Notes: a model not told the origin generated them from the sequence alone. A stretch of DNA of 64,000 nt from Triangularia verruculosa (GCA_033296885.1 MU863928.1:124001-188000), one strand, 5' to 3'; shown: positions 33,467-45,348, numbered from the stretch's first letter. Numbers and translations: made by a program.

Positions 33467-35065
33467 GCTTCTCTTCTCCCCCGGGCCCTACATCTGCCAG
33501 CGCCCTAAGCGCGCAAAGGGCCCTTTCATCCAGGTAACTGGACGGCGGTAATATCACTATATTCTATCCTACTTACCTGTTACTGCCATGAGGTTATATT
33601 AACTCAGGGGTAGACGCTTTAATACCAGCTTATTTCCCTTCACTCCGAAATGTTACGACCTCGAGTCACGAGGCTACCGGAGCCGGCAGGTCCAGTGTGA
33701 TCAACGCCGTCGCTACCCCTTATCGTTGTGTCTGTTTCGATGTCTCCTCCTTCGGGAATCCACTTACCACCAGGCCTCTCCTACACGTCCGTTAGCCGCG
33801 CATTTTTTTTATTCCTTTTAACGTCACTGGATCCCGATTTCCTTGATCAAAGGGGGAACTATTTTTTTTTAGTTAACTATCCTCCTTCGGCTTTCTATAT
33901 TCACCTACTTTACTCGGAACTCGGTCCTACACATATCATCCAATGTACACTGCGCTACGTACTCTACCCTTACATTCTCCCGAAATCTCCCTTGATCTAG
34001 CTATTGTAATGGTATATCGTTGATATCTACCGGGTACATCAGCTTCAAATTCTCTACGGTTTTGCTTCTTGATGACTGGACGTGAATGCTGTCAAGCTTT
34101 GGCTAGCAGCCCCGGCCTCTTCGGGAGCTGCGGTCGTTCCAAATAGGTCCGAAACATCATGAGAAAGAGCCATGCCCTATCACTGATAGATATGCACACA
34201 TGTGGATCACAAATTCAACGACGATGTATTTGATGTAGGCCCGACGGCCCAGCACCCGACGCGTCTGTTATAAACTACTAATGTAAGCCTAAACGGCCGA
34301 GCCCCAAAGTATAAACATGATGAAAAGCATCAAGGCACCGCAACACTACCTGATCCACCATCCCATATCATGAAAGAAATTAACCTAGCGAGATGGTGAT
34401 GATCGGTTGGTGTAGACAGTGGATGTGGACTTGCCTTCTCACTTTATCTTGATGCCACGATGCGTTTTCCAGTATCTGTCCATGATGACGGGACGTCTAA
34501 CTGTATTCTGCTGGAGATATATCGGACTTTACCACCCCATATTATACCCCTCAGGTTGGATGAATGAGGATGAAGACTCTGATGTACCTGATATTCATAA
34601 GAAAAATAATGGGATAGGTATACGGCGATATAAAAAGCGAAAGTACCTAATAGGATCTTAGCTTCGTTTTTTTTGATATTAATAGACTGATACTTAAGGT
34701 ACGAATATAAACTGCCTTTTGCTTCTTTGCTCCTCTGGCCCCTATTCAACATGAAAATGCATCCACCGGTACCATACGTTGTATGATCCTTACCCTACGG
34801 ACTCCTCCCAGCAAGTTGGGAGTATCTCAACTGCGGGCGAATGGAAGGAAGCTGCCGCCACGCCTTCCTAAATGGCAGGACCGGCGAGGGTTTTTTCCCC
34901 CTCCTGGTTCAATATAGTCGAGACACTGCCGCCCTTTTATTTTCTCCCCAGTTCTTCAAGTCCTTGCAATAAAAACCTCGACTACGCTTTTCCACCCGTT
35001 GATATTTCGACTCTTACACATCGCAGTTGGACCTTTCAGCGAGCGTACACTTTGCCTTGGCCAAT
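33467..35065. other. AT-rich decayed sequence
   Basis: No intact gene. Base composition is clearly A/T-richer than the flanks, with TA-rich patches (33540-33620, 33840-34020 and 34560-34700), consistent with an old repeat degraded by C-to-T mutation. The longest frames are short and interrupted. Confidence 0.6.
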
Positions 35066-36292
35066 ATGGCGGATGAGTTTAACCGTCTGCCGGTGCCGCA
35101 ACTGGTAACCATCCGGACGAGGAACAACGAGGTTTGTAAACGAGAGTTGATGGCTAGAAGGACCATAGCTAACAGGAAGCTATAATGCACAGAGCGGGAC
35201 TGAAGGAAGAAACACGGCGGTATATCTGAATGCCGGCCTTGTGTCGACTCCGAATGATCGCCAGCAACAAGGATATCAGCAAGGCCCTCGAGGACAGGGT
35301 CAGGGAGTAACCGCCAGAGGGCACCCGAGTCACGGTTCTCCCGTCCATCAGGCATACCCCTATCCGCCTCCAACGGGGGCTTATCCTCAACCAACGGACG
35401 CTGGTGCATGGGCTGGAGTTGATTAGGGACATTATGGACAATCCGGGTCGAATGAGTATACCCAGGAGCATCAGCAACGGCCGCCGCATATTGGACAGCA
35501 CAGTACTCAAGGAGTGTATGCACCACCTGGACAAGCCAACAGACAAGAGTATATGGCAACAACCGTGGCACATTCAACGGCGTTCAATGCGAACCCACCT
35601 ACACTGACCGGTCAAATGCCGCCTCCTCAGTATGAACAACGTTCACATGCTCGGGTATGTAGGCATTGCTTTCCAAACAACGGTTCTAATATAGTCACTA
35701 ACATCCGGTTGGTATGTAGCATGAATCAACTGGTCGAGGGCGACATTCAATATCTCTTCAAAGTTCCAGAGTAATTATGGATTTGATGAAGGGCCAAACC
35801 TAAGATGGTTTCGACGTCGAGGAGGAGCAAGACGATCCAACACTGGCTATCTGCGAGGGAGTGACTTCTAGCATGACGCTTGGGGGGGTGTTTTCTAAAC
35901 CGCCAGGTGCTGCGGTATACATTCTGATGCAGGAGCTTCACAACCACCCTAAAGAGTATCGCATTGACGTCATCCAACACCTAGCAGCCTACTGCCAAGG
36001 AGCAACAGAGGCCTGGGAGGCGACAAAAACGAGGTTTTGAGAAGCTTTCAATAAGCATTCCGGAGGGTACGTAGGGGCCCTGATAGTGTTTTTAAGCAGT
36101 TCTCGACGAGCACTCCAAAAGGTCCGCCGAGGACCCGATAATAAACGAAAAAGTTTCCGTCTAAGTTCTTTACCTTGCTTTTCATTGCTTTTTACCTCGG
36201 TTACTTTTAAAATAGAAAGTCTTTTAGCTTCTCTTGTTGAAGCTTTGAAGACCACTCCTATTTGCAACGCACAATCGGCAAACCAACACTAA
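35066..36292 (+). pseudogene. Decayed multi-exon gene with three in-frame stops
   Basis: A single reading frame can be followed through three exon-like blocks, 35066-35131, 35193-35654 and 35720-36292, separated by intron-like segments with GTTTGT/AG and GTATGT/AG ends and branch-like CTAAC. It is broken by TAG at 35424-35426, TAA at 35801-35803 and TGA at 36038-36040. Each could come from a Gln or Arg codon by one C-to-T change. Before the first stop and well after it, the frame encodes Gln/Gly/Pro/Tyr-rich sequence such as GYQQGPRGQGQG and QMPPPQYEQ; later comes a more ordinary segment with GAAVYILMQELHNHPKEY. I do not recognise the family. It lies between the two copies of the direct repeat, and its last codons enter the right copy. 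Confidence 0.6.
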
Positions 36293-36405
36293 CCCTCACC
36301 AAGGGGAGGAATATAAGCACAGGTATACATCTTGAACACTCTCTCAGTTGTCTATCTTCTACCACTGATCTCAGATTTCTCCTCAGATCTATCTTCCAGG
36401 CAGAA
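36284..36405 (+). repeat. Direct repeat, right copy
   Basis: This is the second copy of the element at 33331-33466, in direct orientation, ending just before a C run (36409-36419) and the 3' end of the Hce2-type gene. The two copies flank 2.8 kb of decayed sequence, so they may be remnants of terminal repeats, but no target duplication or primer site is visible. Confidence 0.85.
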
Positions 36406-36422
36406 CCTCCCCCCCCCCCAAA

Positions 36423-37149
36423 TTACGTCCTCAAAATCTCCCACTCCGTGTCCGTAACCCCCCCACAAGTCATGACCCCCCCGGCCCCAATGAATCCCAC
36501 CGGATTGCTAAACCCAAACGCCGTAATCGCGACCAGCGTCGTCCCCCGGATATCCTCGTTGCCCACAAAAATGTAATCAAACCAGATATCCGCCCTCGCG
36601 CGATACAGACAGGTGCCGTAGCTGGCTAGATTGTACCAGCCCACACCGAACAGCGTCCAGCGGCCGTCGCCGGCGATGTTACTTGCCAGGGTGCTGCAGT
36701 CGCTGACGAAGGGGGAGGCAAAGGTTGATTTGTTGATGTAGCTGCTTGAGCCCCAGCCGCACCTGTTTAATTGGTTAATCACCTAGTCAGTTTGGAATAG
36801 TGACAAAGGGGGGAGTAAGATACCAAGACCAGCGTTTGGCGAGGTTGCTCAGTTTTGCGGCTGGGTTAGGGGTGGTTCCTCCAGGCGGCGGCGGGAGGTC
36901 AGAGTCGGATGGGGGGGAGGTGGAGTAAGTCGAGTTGGCGCTGGTGTAGATCTTGAAGACTTTTTCGGTGGGGTTGGGGTTGGGGTCGGGGCCGTTGTCG
37001 AGGTTGACGATGATGGGGGTGAGGAGGGGGGTGGGTTTGTCGTCTGAGCGGATGGCTACGGCTGAGGAGGGGGCGGGGGCGGGGTGGACGCGTTGGAGGA
37101 GGGTGCTGACTATGGCCAGGATGGCCTGGAGGTTTGCGGTGAGACGCAT
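36423..37149 (-). CDS. Small secreted Hce2/Ecp2-domain protein
   Basis: This is a predicted secreted protein of 221 residues. The exons are 37149-36824 and 36762-36423, and the intron (36763-36823) joins KRWSW to CGWGSS. Residues 1-25 form a plausible, moderately hydrophobic signal peptide (NLQAILAIVSTLL, then Pro/Ala-rich cleavage region). A Pro/Ser-rich middle with PPPPGG follows. The C-terminal 110 residues have the layout of the Hce2 domain, named after the Cladosporium Ecp2 effector: Cys-Gly start, FVSDCSTLASNI, WTLF, ASYGTCLYRA, GNEDIRGTT and a late MTCGG. Four Cys are in the expected relative places. Homologues act in host or microbe interaction in some fungi; nothing here shows the role in this species. 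It lies directly beside the relic zone. Confidence 0.78.
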
Positions 37150-38220
37150 GGTGGGAGATTTGATTGGTGAGGGTGAGGATGGTGATTGGTGTTGAGGGTG
37201 GGGATGAGATGAGTGTTCAGAGGTATTGTTTCGTTGGAGATGTTGTCTCTCTTATACTTTTTTCCCTCATCCTTCTGACTCTAAAAAGCTAGAAGAGTTC
37301 ATGGCGTGATAGTTCTCTTGTGCTCGTTTGGGTATCCCGTCGTCAACCATTCTGTCCTGTCAAGTCACGTTGGCGCGATTCCATCGCGATGCTACTCTGA
37401 GACTCGCCATGCCTGGAGAGACCAAGAGAGGCCCAAGACCGTGGCGTATTCCTTCGTCGAGCACGTAATACCGATATTCTCGGTTGTAGACGAATCTTCT
37501 GTTTGCTAGGTATGGCCCCCAAGGGTCTTGCTGTAGACCGTAGTATTAGTATTGGGTAAGATAGTAGGGTGCATAGCGGGTAGCAGCAAGTACTTAAAGG
37601 AAGCGGGAACTACTATGTAATATAAGATCAAAAAGATAGTAAGGGCCCGTCAAGAGAGAGTAGATGGGTCTCTCGGTGGAACTTTGAAGCCTGTTAGTTA
37701 TCTTCAAAGGCATGTAAGAATCTATCTTATAATACCTATCGACTACCCTGTAGAGTAGCTGGCCTAATCAGCAGTCTCTATCTTCCTGATAGCAATGTGC
37801 CTATGCGAGGGCCATTCAGGGGTAGGCTTGGCCTGCAACCCTTCGGCTAACAGCCCCCTTGGCATACGCACGTTCTACGAACGTACCGCCAACATACATA
37901 TCGTACGGCGTATAACTAGGATAATTCGGTACCGTAAGTAGGGTTAGTGATCCTTGACTACCACCTCTCATCCACTTCCAACAGCAAAACTGGCAACGGG
38001 TCCAACTAGGCCACGGAGAAGCCTTGTGATTGGGTGTGCCGTATCTCTCAGCGCAGCTCCGAGCCAACATAGAGCCTTGGACACTGCTTGTACAAGACAA
38101 TCTGCATTTTTCGACCCTGACTAACCTGATGGCGTGACGGTCCCCATGAATGACAAGACGACAGGCCGTGAATCCTTCGAACTTTCGACTGAGGGTGTAA
38201 ATGTGCTTTGTATTTGGTCT
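37150..38220. other. 1.1 kb spacer with AT-rich relic-like patch
   Basis: No gene seen. The part from about 37500 to 37800 is rich in TAGTA/TATAA patterns, like the decayed zone to its left. Short open frames (37816-38100 minus, 38134-38433 plus) show nothing recognisable. Confidence 0.45.
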
Positions 38221-40244
38221 CTATCTACCTGTCCCTCTTGGCGCTGGCTCCTTCCCATGCTCCGATTCAACATCTCCGTCGTCATACGGATCAAACCCCA
38301 TCCGCCTCTTTGCTTGATCCTTTATCCTCCTCGCCGTCTCACCAGCATAGCCGGTGGTGGTGGTATTCTGCAAGAAATGCATCGTAAAGTCGTCCGGGAT
38401 CGCCAAGTGGGAGACCTGCTGAGACTCTTGTAGACTCGTAAGCCGTATCAACATCTCTAGCAGTGACAAGGAAGATGTGACAGCGTCGAACGGAGACCTC
38501 GGCATCTCTTGCTGTGCCGGGTTTCTTCTCTCGATATCACGAGTTGTGTGGCGAACGGAAGATGCAGCTGGTGAGTCCGTGTGTAGGGATATCTGTCTGA
38601 ACTGTCGGACCAAGTTGGAGTCCGCGGAGAGGCTGTTGCGAGGAACGTGATGATTGCCACCTGAAAAGCGCTGAGGGGAGCCAATAGGACTCTCATCCTC
38701 GTCCGCCGTCTCTGAGCCCGAGCCGTCTCCGTCGTTATCCATGTAGACCTCGAGAGCCAGCCACTCGGGGTCTAGATGAGGAGGTAGGTTTGTGGTGCTT
38801 AGGTTGTCAGCTCGATCTGGTGATAAATGGCTCTCTTCCCACAACTGTCGATCGATTTCGTCTTGGTCGTCAGAATCATCATCTGAACAACCGTGGTTGA
38901 CGATTCCCGACTGGGGAGCAGATTGGCGTGGCATCTCGTGCGGGGAGACCATGTTAAGGTCCCTCTTCAGCAACAGAACAGGGTTGTTGTATCCGTTTTC
39001 TGCATCGCCAATGTTGAGGATGACACCTGTGTCCGTGTAGAAGATTTTGGAAAATTGATGGATGGGTATCGCCTCCCGGATGCCCGCCATCTTCACGCCC
39101 TCGAATTCCTTAGAGCCGAGGCCGCGGCCCTTGTCTTCATGCATCCGTCCATCGTCTAGATCTTCAATTATTTCCAAGTGGTAACCGTATCCATTGGCGG
39201 GTCCGTCAAATCCTGCCTCGTGGCTGTGGCCATTCCGGGCGCAATATCCACGTATAGAATCGAACGTGCAACCCATAGGTGTCCGTAACAGGCGTACTCT
39301 AGCCTTATGCATGACCTCTTGCCAGATTGGTTTTCTGTCCGTCTCTCCGAATCCATATGGAATCTCCTTGGAGCTTTGTGTCCCATTTGTCTCATGGTTC
39401 GACCTCTTTTCCGGGGTTTCGATAAGCTGTAAGCCCTCGCCATTTTGCTCCCGGTGCTGATCATTCCGTGTTTTGACCTGGGAGTGGCCGACAAAGAGCA
39501 TGTACAAGGTCAGTGTGAATGACGGGCCAACTTGAATCGGTTGTGTTCCGTTGAAGTGCAAATCCCCAAAAGAAACCAAGGTGCTAGCTTGCATGAGTCT
39601 TGAGGGAGAGAAGGTGGCTTCGCGGGGGTTCATGGGCGTGGACATGTTCTCGCCAGAGGCAGTGATGGCCAACTGGATGAAGGGGATATCTCGATCAATC
39701 CTGTCCAATAGGCGTCTAATGTCACTGATTATCATGGTGAGCTCGGCATGGTGAGCCTCTGACATCCGGGGGCGCCGCCTGTCTTCATTGGCTTCTTCTT
39801 CAGTGGCGGCGGCATTTTGAAGTCGTTTTCCGAGGCGGATGATTTCCCGATGTAGTGAAGATGCTAGTGGTTGTGCGGCGTCTAGAAACGAGTTTCCTCG
39901 GCCAGACCTGGTGATATGTCAGTGTTACTCATACGGGCTATTGAACAGGATGTCTTAGCTGACGTACTTGAGAAGGATCAGGTCGATGGCAGGGGACACA
40001 ATCTATTCGTCGAGGTTAGTCACCTGTGTGACACGGAGAGGGAGAGATATCCGAGGAAGCCAACCTTGATTTTTGTGTTGAGTAGCTTTTGCAGAGACTT
40101 GAGTTCGGCATATATCGGTTTATCATCGACCGTCTTGAGAAGGCGGGCACACTGCTGGACGGCATATTTGGACGTGAGGGCAATCCCGGATTTGATGGCG
40201 AAGTTGACCGTTTGATACCCGAGGTTGGCTAAAAGGGCGTCCAT
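38221..40244 (-). CDS. Ran-GTP-binding protein, Yrb30-like
   Basis: This fits the fungal RanGTP-binding family of yeast Yrb30, proposed to shuttle with exportin and bind Ran-GTP. The three exons are 40244-40065, 40002-39968 (35 nt) and 39907-38221, giving 633 residues. The introns are 40003-40064 and 39908-39967. The N terminus, starting MDALLANLGYQTVNFAIKSG and continuing with TSKYAVQQCARLLKTV, is the family signature, and the small middle exon adds IVSPAIDLILLK, also conserved. A second conserved part is the beta-rich stretch with PFIQLAITASGEN and FTLTLYMLFVGHSQ. The rest is acidic and Ser-rich, probably disordered, with DEDESPIGSPQRF. Taking only the long frame would remove the whole signature. 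Confidence 0.82.
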
Positions 40245-40914
40245 CTTCAGTCACTGTCCATTGCTTCATGGGTACAAAATAGAAGTAAATATTAATTCTA
40301 TGGCTGCTACTAGTAGACTCGATCCATGCTCCGGTCTGGTCAGGCAGGACTCCTCAAAAGGTCAGGCAGCCTGGTTCTCTTTGGCTGCGGTGAACCGACC
40401 GCCGCTTAGAATTGTTGCTTGTTCGCACTGTGCGCAAGTCGCCTGGACAGCCCTGCAATTTCGATCCAATCTTTGTGCATGGGCCTCAGGAACCACTAAG
40501 ACAATGGGGATCGCAGCGGGGCCGTCAGTGCGAGTGATAGATAGACGCACTGTCCGTTCCTTCGAACCCTCTTCCCCGCCAGCAGCCGCCATAATCAACC
40601 AGGCAATGGTGGGGCAGCGACCATTCAAATCTTGCCGACTGCTTCTCCTTCGACTACCTGAAGAAGCGCTCTTGACTCACAGGTGTTCCATCAGGTATGG
40701 CTCAGACTCGGCTTCGCGGGGAGAAGACTCATCAGAAACTATAAACTAAGTAATCAGATTCCAGTCACGAGACGACCTTCAAGCAGAGCCCAGCGCAGTC
40801 CGAACTCGCTTTTTTTTGTCGCAGTCAAAAAGTTGCGCCCGCGACCCCGCGCATCTCCCTAGAGATCACGACACCTCAAGACCTCTCACAGACCACGGCT
40901 GATCCCTTGCCAAA
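40245..40914. promoter_or_regulatory. Divergent promoter, Yrb30-like / SUP35
   Basis: This 670-nt spacer lies between divergent starts. It includes a short T-rich block near 40810-40820 and a C/A-rich leader just before the SUP35 ATG. An open frame across 40225-40749 has no recognisable content. Confidence 0.5.
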
Positions 40915-43166
40915 ATGTCTAACAACGTTCAAGAATCGTGGGAGGATGACTCCTCCGCCCAGGACGACAACCTGGCGCGCCAGACCCAGCAGATGAACCT
41001 CAACCAGCAGGGTGGTTTCCGCCCTGGCGCTGCCTCGTTCCAGCCCACTGCTCAGACCTTCCAGCCCGGCCAGACTTATGGCGGTTACAACCAGTACAAC
41101 CAGCAACAGCAGCAATACTATGGCGGTCAAGGCCAGGGTTTCCCGTATGGCCAGTACGGCCAGCAGCAAGGCTACGGGCAGGGATACGGTGGTGTCTATG
41201 GTCAAAACCAAGGCGGCTATAACCAGGGACAAGGATACGGTCAATGGCAAGGCTATCAACAACAGCAACAATACCAGCAGTTCCAGGCCCAGCAGCAACA
41301 GAACCAGCAGCAGGCTCCTAAGCCCACTCCCACTATCGTTAAGAGGCCAGCTCAACCAGCCCAGGGCGAAGCGTCCAAGCCTGCGCCCGCGAAGGATATT
41401 GGTGGAAAGGTCTTGAGCATCGGAGGGGACGCGAAGCCAAAGGCCAAGGTACTCTCAATCGGCAACCCTGCGCCTGCTAAGGACGAGGCCCCCAAGGCCA
41501 AGGTTCTTTCAATCGGCAACCCTGCACCAAAGAAGGAGGAACCGAAGAAGGAGGAGACCAAGAAGGAGGAGGCGAAGAATGAGGGCACCGCTCAGGCGGC
41601 TCAGAAGGTTGCCGCGGCCAAGGCGGTGGAGAAGACAGATGCTCAGGCGGCTAGCGGAAAGACTTCGCCAGCTCCCTCTTCCGGCCGCTCCAGCCCGTCT
41701 CGTGCCGCGGCGGCCAAGGCTGCTGCCCGCGACGCTGACGCTGTCGAGAAGGAGCAGAGTGCTGATGTCGATGATGAGACTCTCAAGGAAGTCTACGGCA
41801 AGGAGCACGTCAACATCATCTTCATCGGCCACGTCGACGCTGGCAAGAGCACTCTCGGTGGTTCCATTCTCTACGTCACCGGCATGGTTGACCAAAGAAC
41901 TTTGGACAAGTACAAGAGGGACGCCAAGGAGATGGGCCGCGAGACATGGTACCTCTCGTGGGCTCTGGATCTGACCAACGAGGAGCGTTCCAAGGGCAAG
42001 ACTGTCGAGGTTGGCCGCGGCTACTTCGAGACAGACAAGCGCAGGTACAGTATTCTCGACGCTCCCGGCCACAAGACCTATGTCCCCAACATGATTGGTG
42101 GTGCCTCGCAAGCCGATGTTGGTATTCTCGTCATTTCAGCTCGCAAGGGCGAGTACGAGACTGGTTTCGAGAAGGGCGGCCAGACCAGAGAGCACGCCAT
42201 GTTGGCCAAGACTCAGGGTGTGAACAAGCTCATCGTTGTTATTAACAAGATGGACGACCCCACCGTCAACTGGTCTCAGGAGCGTTATATCGAGTGCACC
42301 ACCAAACTCCAGCAGTTCTTGAAGGGTACCGGTTACAACCTCAAGACCGATGTCTTCTTTATGCCCATCGCTGCTCAGCAGACCATGGGTATCAAGGACC
42401 GGGTACCAAAGGACGTCTGCCCCTGGTGGGACGGCCCCTCGCTTCTCGAGTACCTCGATGACATGAAGGCCCTGGAGCGCAAGATCAACGCGCCGTTCAT
42501 GATGGCCGTCGCCGGCAAGTACCGCGATATGGGTACCATGGTCGAGGGCAAGATCGAGGCTGGTGTGGTCAAGAAGGGTATGAGCGTCGTCATGATGCCC
42601 AACAAGCAGACCATCGATATCGCGGCTGTCTATGGCGAGACTGAAGACGAAATGAACATTGCCCAGAGCGGTGACCAAGTCCGTCTCCGCGTCCGTGGCA
42701 TCGAGGAGGAAGAGGTCATGCCTGGTTTTGTCCTCTGCTCGCCCAAGCGTCTGGTGCACAACGTTACTGAGTTCGAGGCCCAGATCCGCATTCTCGATCT
42801 CAAGAGCATTCTGACTGCCGGCTTCAACTGTGTGCTGCACGTTCATGCCGCCATTGAGGAGGTTACCTTTGCGGCCTTGTTACACAAGTTGCAGAAGGGT
42901 ACCAACAGGAAGAGCAAGTTGCCGCCATCGCACGCCAAGAAGGGTGACAGTATCATTGCCCGTCTGCAGGTTACTGGTGGTGCTGGGACGGTGTGCGTGG
43001 AGAGGTTTGAGGATTACCCCCAGATGGGTCGTTTCACTCTGCGTGATCAGGTATGTTCTTTTGGCTTCCACTCTCCCAATGTTACTAATTGCTAATATAT
43101 CTACAGGGCCAAACCATTGCCATTGGCAAGATCACCAAGCTGATCACGGAGGAGTCGTCTGCTTAA
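40915..43166 (+). CDS. SUP35: Translation termination factor eRF3 (SUP35)
   Basis: eRF3 is the GTPase that assists eRF1 in stop-codon termination in the cytoplasm. The two exons are 40915-43050 and 43107-43166, giving 731 residues; the intron (43051-43106) separates the last 19 codons, ending ITKLITEESSA. Residues 1-135 are Gln/Asn/Gly/Tyr-rich with imperfect YGQ-type repeats, as in prion-forming N domains. The charged M region (about 135-285) holds three copies of a KVLSIG motif (165-170, 178-183, 196-201) separated by Pro/Ala/Lys linkers, then a KKEE tract. The GTPase starts near 298: GHVDAGKST at 305-313, DAPGH and NKMD all visible, followed by EF1A-like domains II and III. A highly regular, C-ending codon usage fits strong expression. 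Divergent from the Yrb30-like gene. Confidence 0.97.
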
Positions 43167-43675
43167 ACTGGGAATTAAAGCACGGTTTGACTCCTGTTAT
43201 GTGAGCAGGGTGTAGTGGATACCGCTTGGGTTTGGGTATCCATCTATGATTATGTCCAAGGCTAGCTCCTATGATAGATCTGGCTTGCTTTTATTGGGAA
43301 TGCGAAAAGTGGTTTTTTTTTTTATCCATATTTTGCTCAATATGTTGATATTGTTATTGCCACGTGCCTTGCTACCTTGTTTAATGAAGAACGATATAGG
43401 TAGTAGTTCTTGTATTCATATAGCGGCACAGTCTTTGATATCTGATAGGCTGGTGGTGTGTGCCGCAAGCGATGGGCAACGCAGGGGATCGGAGCTGTGA
43501 TTCGTTGGAAGTTCAAGATGATTTAATTTGGGGAGGTGAGCATGAGACGGGATAATTGGATGGTGGGCGGGGAAGCTTTTGGCCATGGGACCTATAAAGT
43601 CTGTCTTGTAAACATCAATGGAGATTTTGAGAAACCCACGATATCAAAAGCACTCGACTCCCAAGAAGCGGGAAA
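43167..43675. other. SUP35 3' flank and P450 promoter
   Basis: No gene seen. The first 200 nt are T-rich, as in a fungal 3' end. An open frame at 43536-43745 overlaps the P450 start in another frame and is not supported. Confidence 0.5.
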
Positions 43676-45348
43676 ATGGCGTGGAACACCACCTCAATCT
43701 TCACCAAGTCAGCTCACGCATCTCCCTTACCGCTCCCAGTCTTGAACAATCCTTTCAACCCCTTCTCATCACTCCTCATCACCACTCTCGTCACCCTCGT
43801 CCTCACAACCTACGCCCTCCTCTACCACCTCCAGACAACCCCCCTCTCCCGACATGAACCCCCCATCATCCCCTCCCGCCTCCCCTTCTTCGGGCACATC
43901 CTCGGCATGCTCCTTCACGGAGGCCGATACGTGAAAAACATTGGGTATTTCCCCCCTTCCCCATCCCTCACATCCCAATCCTAACCCTCTGAAAAAAAAA
44001 CAGCCTCAACAACCCCCACCTCCCCATCTTCACCCTCCCCCTCCCCCACTCCAGAATCTACATCATCACCTCCCCGACCCTCGCCCTCCCCATCCAGCGC
44101 CTCCCCCCCAAACTCCTCTCCTTCACCCCTTTGGTTCCATCCCTCACCCGCCTAGTCCTCAACCTCAGCCCCTCAACCGTCAAAATCCTCACCCAAAACC
44201 TCGACCCCCTACCCGGAGAAAAAAAGGGGTTTCTAGCCGAAATGCACGAGCACATAACCCAGCACCTCGCCCCCTCCGCCGGAGGTGAAATGTCGATCCT
44301 CTTGTCTTCACTCACGCGCCATCTCGCAACTGCTGTGGTCAATTATTCCACCCCAGAAAAAGAGATAGACTTGCTCCCTTGGATACGACACCTCGTCGCG
44401 AGTGCAACAGCAAATTGTTTTTACGGCACCCAAAACCCATTAGCAACCGATCCGGGGTTGGAAAAGGCGTTTTGGGATTTCGATGGTGGATTAGGGGGGT
44501 TGCTGTTAGGTATATTCCCATCCCTCACCGCGCGACGGGCACACCTTGGTCGGGAGAAATTAGTCACTGCTTTTGAAGCGTGGTTAACATCCAACAAACA
44601 CCACTCAACCGACGTCCCCCCTATCGTGAAGGAAAGAATCCAAATCGCGCTCCGTCATGGCTTCACGCCTAACGCAATCGCGCGGTCAGAAGTAAGTTTT
44701 CTGTTTGCGGGGATTGTTAATACAGCCACAACCGGGTTTTGGGGGGTGCTGCATGTTTGTTTTGACGGGGACCTACTAAGGGATATCAGGGAGGAGCTCG
44801 GGGTCGACCGGGAAACGGAAAGGATTGTATGGGGAGGGAAAAAAGAAAAAAAGTTGTTGGGGGCGGTGGTGAGCGAGTGTTTGAGGATGAATAGCGATAC
44901 GTACTCGACGAGGGTGGTCGTGCCGGGGGAGGGGGTCGAGGTGGATGTGAAGGAGAAAAAGTACTGGTTCAAGGGGGGCGCGATAGTACAAATCTCGGGG
45001 GGGACGATACACAGCTCCAAAAACAACTGGGGGGAGGATGTGCACGAGTTTAAACCGGAAAGGTTCCTCACGGGTGGTGTGAACTACAAGAACTTCAGGG
45101 CTTTTGGCGGGGGGAAGACGCTTTGCCCCGGGAGGCATTTTGCCGTCGCGGTTGTGAGGTTGTTGATTGCGATGGTGGTGACGAGGTTTGAGATTGAGGT
45201 TCTGGGGGAGAGGCTGCCGGGGAAGGAGGACGGCGTGTTGCCGGTGCATGTGTTGGAGCCGAAGGAGAGGGTGATGGTGAGGGTGAGGGTGAGGGATGAG
45301 AGGGAGTTTGGGGAATTGGAAACAATAGGCAAGGAGAGTGTGTTGTGA
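43676..45348 (+). CDS. Cytochrome P450 monooxygenase
   Basis: This is a membrane-anchored haem monooxygenase of 537 residues. The exons are 43676-43944 and 44004-45348, and the intron (43945-44003) joins KNIG to LNNPHLPIF. A hydrophobic anchor lies at about 32-50 (LLITTLVTLVLTTYALLY), followed by a Pro-rich hinge and IPSRLPFFGHILGML. SEVSFLFAGIVNT matches the I-helix A/G-G-x-x-N/T region, SECLRM gives the E-x-x-R motif, FKPERFL the PERF motif, and FGGGKTLCPGRHF the haem loop with Cys464. The haem-loop style is close to CYP7/CYP8-like fungal P450s; substrate unknown. Sense-strand composition is odd: very C-rich and G-poor up to about 44300, then very G-rich. I see no other secondary-metabolism genes around it. 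Confidence 0.9.

Noticed and set aside
33331..36405. Intact LTR retrotransposon
   Set aside because: Direct repeats are present, but there are no gag or pol motifs, primer-binding site or target duplication; the enclosed frame does not resemble a transposon protein.
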